The notes below the pieces were generated by a model that was not told the origin of the DNA, did not search any database, and saw only the letters and a program-made list of their open reading frames with translations. A stretch of DNA of 64,000 nucleotides, taken from NCBI RefSeq assembly GCF_900101075.1, contig NZ_FNFY01000004.1, positions 62,001-126,000 on the forward strand, read 5' to 3'. This document shows positions 17,333 to 27,228 of the stretch, piece by piece (within the stretch, counting starts at the first letter, position 1; every line of letters starts with the position of its first letter). The stretch comes from Lacicoccus qingdaonensis (GTDB lineage Bacteria > Bacillota > Bacilli > Staphylococcales > Salinicoccaceae). Position numbers and translations under genes: made by a program.

Positions 17333-19803
17333 AAGATAACTATAAACGAAGTACCGGATCCAAAGGTGACCGGACAAAGCGTGGCAATAAAGAGAAGCTG
17401 AGCAGAAAATCAATAATCAAAAGAGTCGTGATATTCACGGTTCTGATCGGACTGGTCTTTTTAGTCCTCGGCTCTATGCTCTTCGCCTACTACGCTTCAA
17501 CGGCGCCTGCGTTCAGTGAGGAAAAATTGAGGGACCCGGTGCCTGCACAGATATATGATCGGAACGATGAACTTGTCACGACTGTCTATCAGGGACAGAA
17601 ACGTGAGCAGGTCGATATAGAAGATGTGCCTGATCATGTGATCGATGCAGTTCTGGCGATAGAAGACAACCGCTTTTATGAACATGGTGCCATCGATTTC
17701 TGGAGACTCGGCGGTGCTGTTGTCAGCAATGTTTTTGACGGCTTCGGCAGTGAAGGCGGCAGCACCATAACCCAGCAGGTCGTCAAGAGAGTGTTCCTTA
17801 CCGAAGAGACCACGATAAAAAGAAAAGCACAGGAAGCGTATCTTGCCTACAGGTTGGAACAGGAATACTCAAAAGATGAAATTCTTGAAATGTATTTGAA
17901 TAAAATCTATTATTCCGACGGCATATATGGTATCAAAACAGCAAGTCTGTATTATTTTGATAAGGAGCTTGATGAGCTGAACCTTGTAGAATCGGCATAT
18001 CTTGCGGGTCTCCCTCAGCTCCCTAACAGGTACAACTTGTACGTTGAAGATAACCGCGGTTATGACAGGGCACATATAGTGCTCAGAATGATGAATGAAC
18101 ATGAACGCATCACACCGGAGCAGTATGAGGAAGCACAAAATCAGGACTTATACGCAAACCTGGTAGACCGCAGTGATGATGAACGTGCTTCAACAGAACC
18201 TGAAGATCCGGAATATGCCGCCTATATCAATTTTATCAAGAATGAAATTTCACAGCATCCAGGTTTTGAAAACTCGGATATCAGTGAGCTCATGGCAAGT
18301 GGTATTCAGATTTATACAAACATGGATGCCGATGTTCAGAGAAATCTGCAGGATTTGACGGATAACAGGGAATATTACTACAATCCGAAATTCCAGGAAG
18401 ATGCATTTGATATCGCATCTACCATCCTGGATACACAGAGCGGCGGCCTGGTCGCCATATCCGGCGGAAGGGATTATCAGGAAGTCGTGGATCATAATCA
18501 GGCACTGGTGGAAAGGAATGTCGGTTCGACCATGAAACCTTTCCTGTCATACGGACCGGCGATTGAAGAGCTGGAATGGCGGACAGATCAAACGATTGAA
18601 GATGAACAGCAATATTCACCGGAAGGATATGACAATGTGTCCATCGCCAACTATGACATGCAGAATCACGGCCGGGTCCCTATCAGGGAAGCCCTGAGCC
18701 GAAGCTATAACGTACCTGCAATCAAAGCTTTTGAAACGGTGCAGGATGAAGCCGGGGAATCCGTTCCGGAAGAGTTCTCAGCAGCGACAGGCCTTGATTA
18801 CTCAGGCAAATCGGACGGCGACTACAATGTCAACTTCAATGATGTGCTTGGTGGGGAACAATCGACATTTACACCGCTTCAGATGGCTGAAGCCTATTCC
18901 GTACTAGGTAATAATGGTGAGTATAATGAGGCCAGCGCCGTCAGACATGTCGTGACCAATGACGGAGATACCGTAGAGTTTGAAACGGAATCCGATCAGG
19001 TTATTGAAGATTATACGGCATATATGCTGACCGATATGCTGAAAGATACTTTTGAACCTTACGGCAGTGCCGACTATATTCAGATGGATGGTCTGAACAT
19101 TGCCGCCAAGACAGGCACCACTTCCTATACAAGGGAGACCAGGGAAGAATACGGCATCCCTGATAATGCAGCGAAAGATGCCTGGATCGTCGGCTATACA
19201 CCTGAATATACGATGAGTGTCTGGACAGGGTTTACGGAGACTGAAGAAGGCGGAGAAACTTCATTTGTCGGAACGGATGAACATATTACGCCACAGTGGT
19301 TCTTCAGAGACATCATGCAGACCATCAGCTCGTATAACGGTCAGGACTTTGAACAACCGGAAAGCGTCGTGCGTCTGGATAACGGTGAACTTGCAGTGAG
19401 AGGCAGCGAAGAGCTGGAAGATTATGAATCACAGAACAACACTTCAAACGGCTCAGACAACGGTTCTGACAATGGTTCAGATGACTCGGGCGGCTGGAAC
19501 TGGTACTGGAACAGCGATGACAGCGAAAGCAATGAAGCACCTGAAGAAAGCTATAATGAAGCGGAAGAAGAAACACCTGTCACCGGAGATGAATCAGAAG
19601 CGCCGGAAGAAAATGCAACCGAAGAACCTGTACAGGAAACGGAACCTGCCGAAAACAGCGGCGGCGGGGAAGAAGCGGCTGAAGAGCCGCAGAACGGCAC
19701 TGAGGAAACACAGACCGAAACAGAAGAAAACCCGCCTGAGGAACCTGCAGAATCAGAAGACGGCAATGACGGCACCGAAGAAGCCGAAGATGACGCGGCA
19801 TAA
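17329..19803 (+). CDS. pbp2: Class A penicillin-binding protein 2 (glycosyltransferase/transpeptidase)
   Basis: Bifunctional peptidoglycan polymerase of 824 residues. Basic cytoplasmic tail, one membrane segment (about 33-55), glycosyltransferase domain with EDNRFYEHG at 112 and GGSTITQQ near 145, then transpeptidase with active Ser400 (STMK, Lys403), SYN at 459-461 and KTG at 594-596. After about residue 690 comes an unusually long acidic tail (about 130 residues of mostly Glu, Ser, Asn, Pro and Thr, with repeated GSDN units and a Trp-rich GGWNWYW patch). All catalytic motifs are intact and non-mecA-like. Coupled to recU and followed by a strong terminator. Confidence 0.96.
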   Translation: MKDNYKRSTGSKGDRTKRGNKEKLSRKSIIKRVVIFTVLIGLVFLVLGSMLFAYYASTAPAFSEEKLRDPVPAQIYDRNDELVTTVYQGQKREQVDIEDVPDHVIDAVLAIEDNRFYEHGAIDFWRLGGAVVSNVFDGFGSEGGSTITQQVVKRVFLTEETTIKRKAQEAYLAYRLEQEYSKDEILEMYLNKIYYSDGIYGIKTASLYYFDKELDELNLVESAYLAGLPQLPNRYNLYVEDNRGYDRAHIVLRMMNEHERITPEQYEEAQNQDLYANLVDRSDDERASTEPEDPEYAAYINFIKNEISQHPGFENSDISELMASGIQIYTNMDADVQRNLQDLTDNREYYYNPKFQEDAFDIASTILDTQSGGLVAISGGRDYQEVVDHNQALVERNVGSTMKPFLSYGPAIEELEWRTDQTIEDEQQYSPEGYDNVSIANYDMQNHGRVPIREALSRSYNVPAIKAFETVQDEAGESVPEEFSAATGLDYSGKSDGDYNVNFNDVLGGEQSTFTPLQMAEAYSVLGNNGEYNEASAVRHVVTNDGDTVEFETESDQVIEDYTAYMLTDMLKDTFEPYGSADYIQMDGLNIAAKTGTTSYTRETREEYGIPDNAAKDAWIVGYTPEYTMSVWTGFTETEEGGETSFVGTDEHITPQWFFRDIMQTISSYNGQDFEQPESVVRLDNGELAVRGSEELEDYESQNNTSNGSDNGSDNGSDDSGGWNWYWNSDDSESNEAPEESYNEAEEETPVTGDESEAPEENATEEPVQETEPAENSGGGEEAAEEPQNGTEETQTETEENPPEEPAESEDGNDGTEEAEDDAA

Positions 19804-19811
19804 TATGCAGT

Positions 19812-19854
19812 AAAAGGTCCAAATCCCCGATTGTAAGGGATTTGGACCTTTTTT
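19812..19854. terminator. Shared terminator between pbp2 and nth
   Basis: Sixteen-base perfect arms, AAAAGGTCCAAATCCC and its complement (19812-19827 with 19837-19852), A-rich on the left and T-rich on the right, so it should work for pbp2 (plus) and nth (minus). The nth stop lies right at its edge. Confidence 0.9.
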
Positions 19855-20516
19855 CATTTCTCTTCTTTCAGTTTTCTTTTCATTCTTTTCTGCCCTTCCC
19901 TGCAATCATCCATCAGAGGGCATATCTCACATTTCGGGGCTCTCGCAAGACAATGGTACCGTCCAAAGAAAATCAGCTGATGATGCGCCCTGCTCCATCT
20001 GTCTTCAGGTATTTTCTTCATCAATGTCTCTTCGACTTGTGTGACATTATCTTTATATCTGGCAATGCCGAGTCTTTTGCTGACGCGCTCCACATGGGTA
20101 TCAACAGCAATTCTCGGGATATCGAATGCCACTGAAAGTACAACATTCGCAGTTTTCCGCCCCACTCCCGCCAGGCTTACGAGATCTTCATAATTTTCGG
20201 GCACTTCACCGTCAAATTTATCAATCAGGTCCCTGCATAATTTCTGGATGTTCTTTGCCTTATTTCTGAAAAGGCCGATTGTGCGTATATCATTTTGAAG
20301 TTCCTCAAGCGGAACCGCCACATAATCTTCAGGTGTCTTATATTTTTTAAACAGGCTGCTCGTCACTTTATTGACATGGTTGTCTGTCGCCTGTGCCGAT
20401 AATAACACGGCGATGGTCAATTCAAAAGTGTTGTCATGATTCAGTTCCGCTTCGGCATCCGGAAACATGGAATCGATGACATCCAGCATTTCAACTGTCT
20501 TTTTACCACTAATCAT
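19854..20516 (-). CDS. nth: Endonuclease III
   Basis: Base-excision glycosylase and AP lyase for oxidised pyrimidines. The 220 residues show the helix-hairpin-helix with catalytic Lys (LAGVGRKTANVV near 118), catalytic Asp in AVDTHVERV near 138, and a C-terminal 4Fe-4S loop with four cysteines (CLARAPKCEICPLMDDC, about 188-204). Overlaps dnaD by eight bases; the dnaD-nth pair is conserved in Bacillales. Ends at a bidirectional terminator. Confidence 0.97.
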   Translation of the reverse strand: MISGKKTVEMLDVIDSMFPDAEAELNHDNTFELTIAVLLSAQATDNHVNKVTSSLFKKYKTPEDYVAVPLEELQNDIRTIGLFRNKAKNIQKLCRDLIDKFDGEVPENYEDLVSLAGVGRKTANVVLSVAFDIPRIAVDTHVERVSKRLGIARYKDNVTQVEETLMKKIPEDRWSRAHHQLIFFGRYHCLARAPKCEICPLMDDCREGQKRMKRKLKEEK

Positions 20517-21126
20517 CCAAACTTTCTCCTTTCAGCCAATTTCTGATCGGCGGCCGCTCTTTTTTCGGTTCAAGCGGTGTATGATTCAAATTGTTTAATA
20601 TCCGTTCTACATACTGCAGTGAAGTGATTTGATTTTTATAGGCAAGATTGACGGATTCCTTTATCATATCAACAGAATATCCGGAATCATCCAGCCAGCT
20701 GTTCATTCTTTGAAATTCATTCGGGGACAGCGCCCTGCCGTATAAATTTTCTATGAATGAAAACAGTTCCTGAATTTGTGAAGCGTCGGCAGCCTGCTGC
20801 TGCTCCGGCGACAGAAATGCTTCCAGTTTCTTATATGTAGGTTCAACGCTCAGCAGTTCAACATGCTGCTGACCATCCGTTTCATTGTAGATTTTTATAA
20901 ATTCCTTCGTGAGCAGCTGCTGGATGATCATATTGATTGATTTGGTGGTCAGGGTGGTCCCCTTGATCAATTTTGTAATATCAGGCAGCGGCTGTGTATC
21001 GTTATGGTGCTGCATCAGTTTGATCAGTATGATCAGTTCACTTTCATCCAGATCGAGCTCGCTGTAATGGTCAAAGAGTATTTTATTGACCGGGACAGTG
21101 ATATTGCGTATATATTTATCAATCAT
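20509..21126 (-). CDS. dnaD: Replication initiation protein DnaD
   Basis: Acts with DnaB and DnaI to load the replicative helicase at origins and restart sites. The 205 residues have an N-terminal winged-helix part (DESELIILIKLMQHH near 27) and the C-terminal DnaD domain (FSFIENLYGRALSPNEFQRM near 127, then YSVDMIKESVNLAYKNQ and the late motif SLQYVERILNNLN). The tail ends NWLKGE, as in many family members. It follows a terminator 15 bases upstream of its ribosome site, and the cotranscribed nth overlaps its end. Confidence 0.93.
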   Translation of the reverse strand: MIDKYIRNITVPVNKILFDHYSELDLDESELIILIKLMQHHNDTQPLPDITKLIKGTTLTTKSINMIIQQLLTKEFIKIYNETDGQQHVELLSVEPTYKKLEAFLSPEQQQAADASQIQELFSFIENLYGRALSPNEFQRMNSWLDDSGYSVDMIKESVNLAYKNQITSLQYVERILNNLNHTPLEPKKERPPIRNWLKGESLDD

Positions 21127-21141
21127 ATATGAACCTCCTTT

Positions 21142-21185
21142 CTAATAAAGAACAGTGTACGCAATAAGATTGCTGCACACTGCTC
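21142..21185 (-). terminator. Terminator of asnS
   Basis: Sixteen- to seventeen-base imperfect stem (21150-21165 with 21169-21185, two G-T pairs and one bulge) followed on the minus strand by TTTATTAG. It lies between asnS and dnaD. Confidence 0.75.
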
Positions 21186-21202
21186 TCGGTTTACATGTTC
21201 TA

Positions 21203-22492
21203 TTATGGATACAGACGGTTCAGCAGTCTTGGGAACGGTGAAGTTTCACGGACGTGCTGAACACCGGATAACCATGCAACTGTTCTTTCCAGACCAAGTC
21301 CGAATCCTGAGTGCGGCACACTGCCGTATTTTCTCAAATCAAGATACCATTCATATGCATCAGCATCGAGGCCCGACTCTTCTATACGCTGTTTCAAAGT
21401 ATCGTAGTCATGAATGCGCTCACTGCCGCCGATGATCTCCCCGTATCCTTCCGGTGCGATCAGATCTGCACACAGGACAGTGCGCGGGTCTTCCGGATTT
21501 TCTTCCATATAAAATGATTTGATTGCTTTTGGATAGTTAATGATGAAGACTGGCTTATCATAATGATTCGCAATTTCCGTTTCATGCGGTGCACCGAAAT
21601 CATCACCCCACTCGATATCATCGAACCCTTTTTCATGAAGCAGGTCGATTGCTTCAGTGTATGTGATTCTCGGGAAAGGTGCTTTTATTTTCTCTAAAAC
21701 GGAAGTGTCTCTGCCGAGTGCTTCCAGATCCAGCTTACAGTGCCCGAGTACATTTGTAACGACATATTCGACATACTGCTCCTGGACTTCCAGGCTGTCG
21801 TCATGTTCGTAAAATGCCATCTCAGGCTCAATCATCCAGAACTCGATTAGATGACGGCGTGTTTTGGATTTCTCAGCTCTGAAAGTCGGCCCCATCGTAA
21901 ATACTTTACCATGAGCCATCGCAGCGGCTTCTGCATACAGCTGACCGCTCTGTGAAAGGAAGGCATCTTCATCGAAGTATTTCGTATGGAAAAGTTCTGT
22001 CGTCCCTTCAGGCGAGCTGTTCGTCAGAATCGGTGAATCGATTTTCTTAAAGCCGTTGTCGAAGAAAAAGTCATGTGTACTTTTGATGATCTGATTTCTG
22101 ATATTCATCACAGCATGCTGTTTTCTTGAACGTAACCATAAATGGCGGTTATCAAGTAAAAATTCTGGACCGTGCTCCTTAGGCGTAATCGGATAGCCTT
22201 CGGCAGCCTGGATGATTTCTATATTGCTGACTTCCATTTCATAACCGAATGATGAACGGTCATCGCTCTTGATCGTACCGGTGACGTACATTGAAGTTTC
22301 CTGGTTGAGTCCTTTGGCTACGGTGAACAGTTCTTCGTCATTTGCCTTGACGACAACACCCTGCATAAATCCTGAACCGTCCCTCAGCTGTAAAAATTGA
22401 AGTTTGCCGCTGCCGCGCTTTTGGAGCAGCCAGCAGCCGATCGTTACTTCCTGACCTTCATATTTCGGTGATTCTTTAATCGTGATCTTCAT
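21203..22492 (-). CDS. asnS: Asparaginyl-tRNA synthetase
   Basis: Class IIb synthetase charging tRNA-Asn, 429 residues. OB-fold anticodon-binding domain at the N terminus (about 10-100), class II motif 2 near 205-220 ([15 protein letters not shown]), motif 3 [15 protein letters not shown] near 400. The motif 2 loop and the [12 protein letters not shown] block favour AsnRS over AspRS. Two bases after aspB, as in B. subtilis, so aspartate formation and Asn-tRNA charging are cotranscribed. No T-box leader is present. Confidence 0.97.
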   Translation of the reverse strand: MKITIKESPKYEGQEVTIGCWLLQKRGSGKLQFLQLRDGSGFMQGVVVKANDEELFTVAKGLNQETSMYVTGTIKSDDRSSFGYEMEVSNIEIIQAAEGYPITPKEHGPEFLLDNRHLWLRSRKQHAVMNIRNQIIKSTHDFFFDNGFKKIDSPILTNSSPEGTTELFHTKYFDEDAFLSQSGQLYAEAAAMAHGKVFTMGPTFRAEKSKTRRHLIEFWMIEPEMAFYEHDDSLEVQEQYVEYVVTNVLGHCKLDLEALGRDTSVLEKIKAPFPRITYTEAIDLLHEKGFDDIEWGDDFGAPHETEIANHYDKPVFIINYPKAIKSFYMEENPEDPRTVLCADLIAPEGYGEIIGGSERIHDYDTLKQRIEESGLDADAYEWYLDLRKYGSVPHSGFGLGLERTVAWLSGVQHVRETSPFPRLLNRLYP

Positions 22493-22494
22493 TC

Positions 22495-23682
22495 TTAAAC
22501 TCCTTCTAATCTCTCTGTAACAAAATTTTTGATTCGTGTAATTGCTTCTGTCATTATTTCTTCACTTGTTGAATAGCTGATGCGTACATTATCTGCCAGG
22601 CCGAAAGCCGATCCCGGAACAACAGCAACATGTGCGTTTTCAAGCAGATCTTTGACGAAATCGTCTACAGTATCGTAACCCATCTTATCCGTACATTCCT
22701 TGAAATTTGGGAAAAGATAAAATGCACCTTCAGGCTTGATGCATGTAGTGTATGGAATTTCTTCAAGCAGATTGTAGGCATGGTCTCTCCTCTGTCTGAA
22801 AGTCTCATTGAATTCTGTCAGGAATGAACGATCCATTTCGTAAGCTGCTACCGCCGCCCACTGTGACGGTGTTGACGGATTGGAAGTAGACTGGCTCGCG
22901 AGCCCTGTCAGCCCTTTGATCAGAGCCTTGTCCCCACATGCATATCCGATTCTCCATCCGGTCATTGAGTGGGATTTACTCACGCCGTTAATGACTACCG
23001 TGCGGGCTTTCATATCTTCATTGACGGAAGCGATTGAGTGATGTTCGGTACCATATACCAGAACTTCATATATTTCATCGGCAACGACAATCAGATCGTT
23101 TTCAGCAACAACTTCAGCCAGTGCTTCCAGTTCTTCGTTGGAATAAACCATGCCGGTTGGATTGTTCGGTGAATTCAGCATGAGCACTTTCGTCTTATCG
23201 GTGATATTTTCCTTCAAAAGTTCCGGAGTCAGCTTGAAAGATGTGGATTCATCCGTGTATACCAGTACCGGTGTACCTTCTGCAAGTTTAACCTGTTCCG
23301 TATAGCTCACCCAGTAAGGAGAAGGGATGATCACTTCATCTCCGCTGTCGATCAAAGCCTGGAAAACATTATATAATACATGTTTTGCACCGGAAGCGAC
23401 GAAGATTTCGTCGGGTCCGTACTCCAGCTGGTGATCTCTCAGCATCTTTTGTGATATCGCCGATTTCAGTTCAGGAATTCCGGCTGCAGGCGTATATTTG
23501 GTCGCACCTTTTTTTACAGCATCAAAAGCTTTTTCTATGATTTCATCAGGTGTATTAAAGTCGGGCTCACCTGCTCCAAGTCCGATGACGTCGACACCGG
23601 CCGCTCTCAGTTCTGCAGCTTTGGCCGTAATGGCCAGTGTTTGACTCGGTGTTAAATTTTGAACACGTTGAGAGAGTTCCAT
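22495..23682 (-). CDS. aspB: Aspartate aminotransferase (class I PLP)
   Basis: A 395-residue fold-type I aminotransferase linking aspartate/oxaloacetate and glutamate/2-oxoglutarate. The PLP Lys is in [15 protein letters not shown] near 235; [13 protein letters not shown] near 172, [11 protein letters not shown] near 203 and RISYSTS near 373 (substrate Arg) are also present. Lies between dinG and asnS with 44 bases upstream. AGGAGC ribosome site. Confidence 0.94.
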   Translation of the reverse strand: MELSQRVQNLTPSQTLAITAKAAELRAAGVDVIGLGAGEPDFNTPDEIIEKAFDAVKKGATKYTPAAGIPELKSAISQKMLRDHQLEYGPDEIFVASGAKHVLYNVFQALIDSGDEVIIPSPYWVSYTEQVKLAEGTPVLVYTDESTSFKLTPELLKENITDKTKVLMLNSPNNPTGMVYSNEELEALAEVVAENDLIVVADEIYEVLVYGTEHHSIASVNEDMKARTVVINGVSKSHSMTGWRIGYACGDKALIKGLTGLASQSTSNPSTPSQWAAVAAYEMDRSFLTEFNETFRQRRDHAYNLLEEIPYTTCIKPEGAFYLFPNFKECTDKMGYDTVDDFVKDLLENAHVAVVPGSAFGLADNVRISYSTSEEIMTEAITRIKNFVTERLEGV

Positions 23683-23726
23683 ATTTCTGCTCCTTTTAAG
23701 TATGATATTTTATTTGGATATACTAA

Positions 23727-26243
23727 TTATAAATGACTCAGGTACTGTTTAAAAGTATTGCGTGAGCCTTTGATTATATTTTCATCTGGAAAATATTTTA
23801 AAAATGCATTTTTATATGGTTTTGACAGTATCCTGTTATCAAGCAGCAGTATAAGACCATGATCTTTTTTATTTCTTTTGACACGGCCGATCATCTGTCT
23901 GAACTGGAATACCGCCTGAGGAAGATCTTCACTGTAAAAATGTTTGAAATCATTATATTTAGGAATCGGGAAAGGCAGTTTTGACAGCATGATGCACTTA
24001 TCATCACTGCCTTCTATATTGATGCCTTCAGAGAAACTGGAAGTCGCAAGCAGCAGCACATTTTCAAGCTGATTGTACTGAAGCAGCAGCTTATCATGCG
24101 AGGCCGACCGGTTCTGCCTTAATACGACGAAATCATCAAACAGCTCGATTTCCTTTGTAAGTTCATATACTTTGTTCAGAAGCTCGTAGTTGGAAAAGAT
24201 GACGAGTAGCTTGCTGTTGGTCTCTGTCAGATACATTGACAGATAGTCGACCAGAGCATATAAATATTCGTCGTCATTCTTGTCATATGCCGGTATGTCA
24301 TCCGGAATGAATAATTTCGTGTTGTCGAAAAGTTTTTCATTTTGGATGACGACACTGTTGAACCCGGCATCTCCAAATGCATAGTCAAGATGTTTGAATG
24401 AGCCTTTCACTTCCAAAGTGCCTGACATCATGATCAATGATTTAATATGATGACTTTCATCAAGCAGTTGAAATTTCGGGTGGGTGACAATGAACTTCAC
24501 CCTCTGAATATTTTTATCATTGTCAATATTGTAGTTCCCATCGTCTATCGCCCTATTCAAATCTTTCAACGTCGTCTGGAAAAAATGGATATGATTGTAC
24601 AGTGCCTGATATTGATTCGTCCCCCGGATCGTTCCTAAAAAGATAGAACAGAATTCCATTGAACGGTTGATGATACTTTGCACGCTTTTTATATTATTTG
24701 CCTGGATGGCATCAAAAAGCATGTCTACATGCTGGTTGAGTTTCTCCATCAGTTCTTCCAGCAAATATGCAGATTTGAAATCATTGTTCTCAATATAGGA
24801 ACTCAGCAGCCTGTTCTGTCTCGGTGTGCCCACCTGTCCGACAAAGAATTTCATACTCTGGTAATTATACTCGGTCCGGGTTCTCTGGTTTAAAGACCTA
24901 TTGAGCTGATGTGCTTCATCGACAATAAGATATTTTGAGCCGTTCAATAGTTCCAGGCAGTCCTGTATGAAATAGTGATTGGTAAATACAACGGGTGCAT
25001 TATCCGCTTTCTCAAATGCACGGTCAAAATAATAATGACCCTGTGTTCTGCCGGTCTGTATGAGCATGGTCTTATAATATGCCTCTTCAGGCCCTTTCAG
25101 GCCGATTTCTGACAGATCTCCGGTTTCTGTTTCGAGCAGCCAGGTCAATAGTCTCATTTTGAGCAGCACCACTTCAGGGTTGTTGTCTTCTGTTTCGAGC
25201 AGGGAACTGACAGCGTTCAGATCCAGGTAATTTTCACGGCCTTTTAAATTCACATAATCTATATTCAGATCAAGTGCCCCGGTCAGCAGGCGCAGTTCAT
25301 TATTCACCATCTGATTCTGAAGAATTTTTCTGGAGGTGGAAACCAGAATCTGCTCGTCATACAGAGAATGGAAACTGATTGCTGCAATCAGCAGTGCACT
25401 GGTCTTTCCGACTCCGGTGTACGCTTCAATTGCCAGATGTTCTCCTCTTTCAAAGTGGCTGAATATTTCATTCGCCAGCCTGAGCTGACCTTCCCTATGC
25501 TCGATATTTCTGTAATTCACATATTTATCATAAAGCTCCCGGACTGTGACTTCAGGTATTTTATCATCTGAAGATCCGGACTTTCTTATATAAAAGTCTT
25601 TGTACAGTTTCAAATTTTCCCCGGGCTTTTCCATGTTTGTTTCTGACAACAGACTGAATATCAGATCTGCCAGACTGTATCTCAAATGTTTGGACAAGTG
25701 ATACAGCTGCTTTAAAGTTTCGCTGTTCGTCCCTTCCATCTTATCCAGCAAATACAGGAAAAGTTCTGCCGTGGCGTAGGCGTCTTCATCCGCCCTGTGT
25801 GCATTCGATAAATTTATACCGATGGTGGAAGTGATTTCAGCTAATTGAAAACTGTTTTCTGCAGGCAGAAATATCTTCGACAGTTCGACGGTGTCAATCG
25901 TCAGATCCGGTGAATAGTTCAAATGACATTCATTGAAATGATTTTGCAGGAACGCCAGGTCAAAGTCGACATTGTGTGCAACAAATACGTGATTCTGCAG
26001 TTTTTCATATATTTCAGGTGCAACGTCTTTGAAAGCGGGTGCGCCCCTGAGCATCGATTCATCAATATTCGTCAATTCCTGAATAAAAACCGAAAGATCT
26101 GTATTGTCACTCAGAAATGTGGAATATTGATCGACGATCTGTCTGTTGTTTATAAATACGATACTCAGCTGGATAATGCTGTCTTTATTTTTGTTGTTGC
26201 CCGTCGTTTCGAGGTCCACAACAGCAAACTTCTGATTAATCAT
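23727..26243 (-). CDS. dinG: DinG-type exonuclease/helicase-like protein
   Basis: An 838-residue fusion of a DnaQ-type 3'-5' exonuclease (about 1-180: VVDLETTGNN, HNVDFDLAFL, HRADEDAYAT) and an XPD/DinG-like superfamily 2 helicase core (Walker A AYTGVGKTSA near 280, DEAH in LIVDEAHQL near 443, motif VI QMIGRVKR near 790). The cysteines for the Fe-S cluster of E. coli DinG are absent, as in staphylococcal DinG, which has been described as a nuclease rather than a helicase. Between birA and aspB. Confidence 0.93.
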   Translation of the reverse strand: MINQKFAVVDLETTGNNKNKDSIIQLSIVFINNRQIVDQYSTFLSDNTDLSVFIQELTNIDESMLRGAPAFKDVAPEIYEKLQNHVFVAHNVDFDLAFLQNHFNECHLNYSPDLTIDTVELSKIFLPAENSFQLAEITSTIGINLSNAHRADEDAYATAELFLYLLDKMEGTNSETLKQLYHLSKHLRYSLADLIFSLLSETNMEKPGENLKLYKDFYIRKSGSSDDKIPEVTVRELYDKYVNYRNIEHREGQLRLANEIFSHFERGEHLAIEAYTGVGKTSALLIAAISFHSLYDEQILVSTSRKILQNQMVNNELRLLTGALDLNIDYVNLKGRENYLDLNAVSSLLETEDNNPEVVLLKMRLLTWLLETETGDLSEIGLKGPEEAYYKTMLIQTGRTQGHYYFDRAFEKADNAPVVFTNHYFIQDCLELLNGSKYLIVDEAHQLNRSLNQRTRTEYNYQSMKFFVGQVGTPRQNRLLSSYIENNDFKSAYLLEELMEKLNQHVDMLFDAIQANNIKSVQSIINRSMEFCSIFLGTIRGTNQYQALYNHIHFFQTTLKDLNRAIDDGNYNIDNDKNIQRVKFIVTHPKFQLLDESHHIKSLIMMSGTLEVKGSFKHLDYAFGDAGFNSVVIQNEKLFDNTKLFIPDDIPAYDKNDDEYLYALVDYLSMYLTETNSKLLVIFSNYELLNKVYELTKEIELFDDFVVLRQNRSASHDKLLLQYNQLENVLLLATSSFSEGINIEGSDDKCIMLSKLPFPIPKYNDFKHFYSEDLPQAVFQFRQMIGRVKRNKKDHGLILLLDNRILSKPYKNAFLKYFPDENIIKGSRNTFKQYLSHL

Positions 26244-26259
26244 TAAATATCACCAATTT

Positions 26260-27228
26260 TTAAAATTCAATATCAGCACTTATAATTTTATGTATTTCTC
26301 CTGCTTCATCCGTCACGACTAAAAACCCATCATCCGTAATATCAACCGGTTTTCCCATGTAGGAGCGGTTCATTTCAGAAATTCTCATGCCCCTGCCAAA
26401 AATGATGGATTTGGAAACCCAGTCATCTTTAATCGTTGAAAATGGAGTGGATAGGAATAATTCATAATAGTGCTCTATTTCTTTTACCAAATGATTCAGA
26501 AACAATTCCATTTCAATAACCATTCTATCATTTTTACGCAATTCGCTCTCGATGGAAGTGGCATTATTTATTTCTTTTACGGATTGGGTTTCATAAAGGT
26601 TGATTCCGATGCCGCAGATGATGCTCTGTATCATATTGTTTTCACTGAGAACTTCTGTTAAAAATCCGCACACTTTTTTATCGTTTATATAAATGTCATT
26701 CGGCCATTTGATGCCTGTCTGCAGATTAAATGATTTTTCAATAGCGCGGGCGATTGCAAGAGAAATAAACAGATTGAACTTGATGATTTCATTAAGTTCG
26801 ATATCAGGTTTTAATACTGCGGACATATACAGGCCGGAACTTTTCGGAGACAGCCACTCTCTGTTGAAGCGTCCCCTGCCCCCGGTCTGCTCATTTGAAA
26901 CGACAATGAACGGCTGCTGTTTTTCAGATATGTACTGAAATGCGACCTTCTGGGTCGAATCGACGGATTCCCGGTAAATGATATCTGTGAATAAATCTGA
27001 TTGTGAAATCATGGAAGACAGCAGCGTTTCAGTCAGCTTATCAGATGAACGCGTCAGCATATAGCCTTTATTCGTCACAGATTCCACTTTATATCCGTCT
27101 CTCTTCAAGTTTTGTATTGATTTCCAGACTGCGGTCCGCGACACCCCGAGCTGATCGGCCATCTTCTGCCCGGATAGAAATTGTTCTTTATTTAATAACT
27201 TCAATACTTTCTGGTCCAAATTCAACAT
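26260..27228 (-). CDS. birA: Biotin-protein ligase and biotin repressor BirA
   Basis: Attaches biotin to acetyl-CoA carboxylase and represses biotin genes. The 322 residues have an N-terminal winged helix (MADQLGVSRTAVWKSIQNLKR near 23), the biotinyl-AMP loop GGRGRFNREW near 118, KWPNDIYINDKKVCGFL near 185, and a C-terminal SH3-like domain. The start (ATG 27226-27228, GGGTGA upstream) lies inside the 3' end of cca, an overlap of 41 bases. The regulator form is intact, so a biotin operator should exist elsewhere. Confidence 0.95.
   Translation of the reverse strand: MLNLDQKVLKLLNKEQFLSGQKMADQLGVSRTAVWKSIQNLKRDGYKVESVTNKGYMLTRSSDKLTETLLSSMISQSDLFTDIIYRESVDSTQKVAFQYISEKQQPFIVVSNEQTGGRGRFNREWLSPKSSGLYMSAVLKPDIELNEIIKFNLFISLAIARAIEKSFNLQTGIKWPNDIYINDKKVCGFLTEVLSENNMIQSIICGIGINLYETQSVKEINNATSIESELRKNDRMVIEMELFLNHLVKEIEHYYELFLSTPFSTIKDDWVSKSIIFGRGMRISEMNRSYMGKPVDITDDGFLVVTDEAGEIHKIISADIEF

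Noticed and set aside
19424-19822. Basic and Ser-rich alternative frames across the pbp2 tail
   Set aside because: Low-complexity by-products of the acidic repeat coding; no ribosome sites.
22493-23740. T-box leader for asnS or aspB
   Set aside because: Only two bases precede asnS and 44 precede aspB; no T-box sequence or antiterminator is present.
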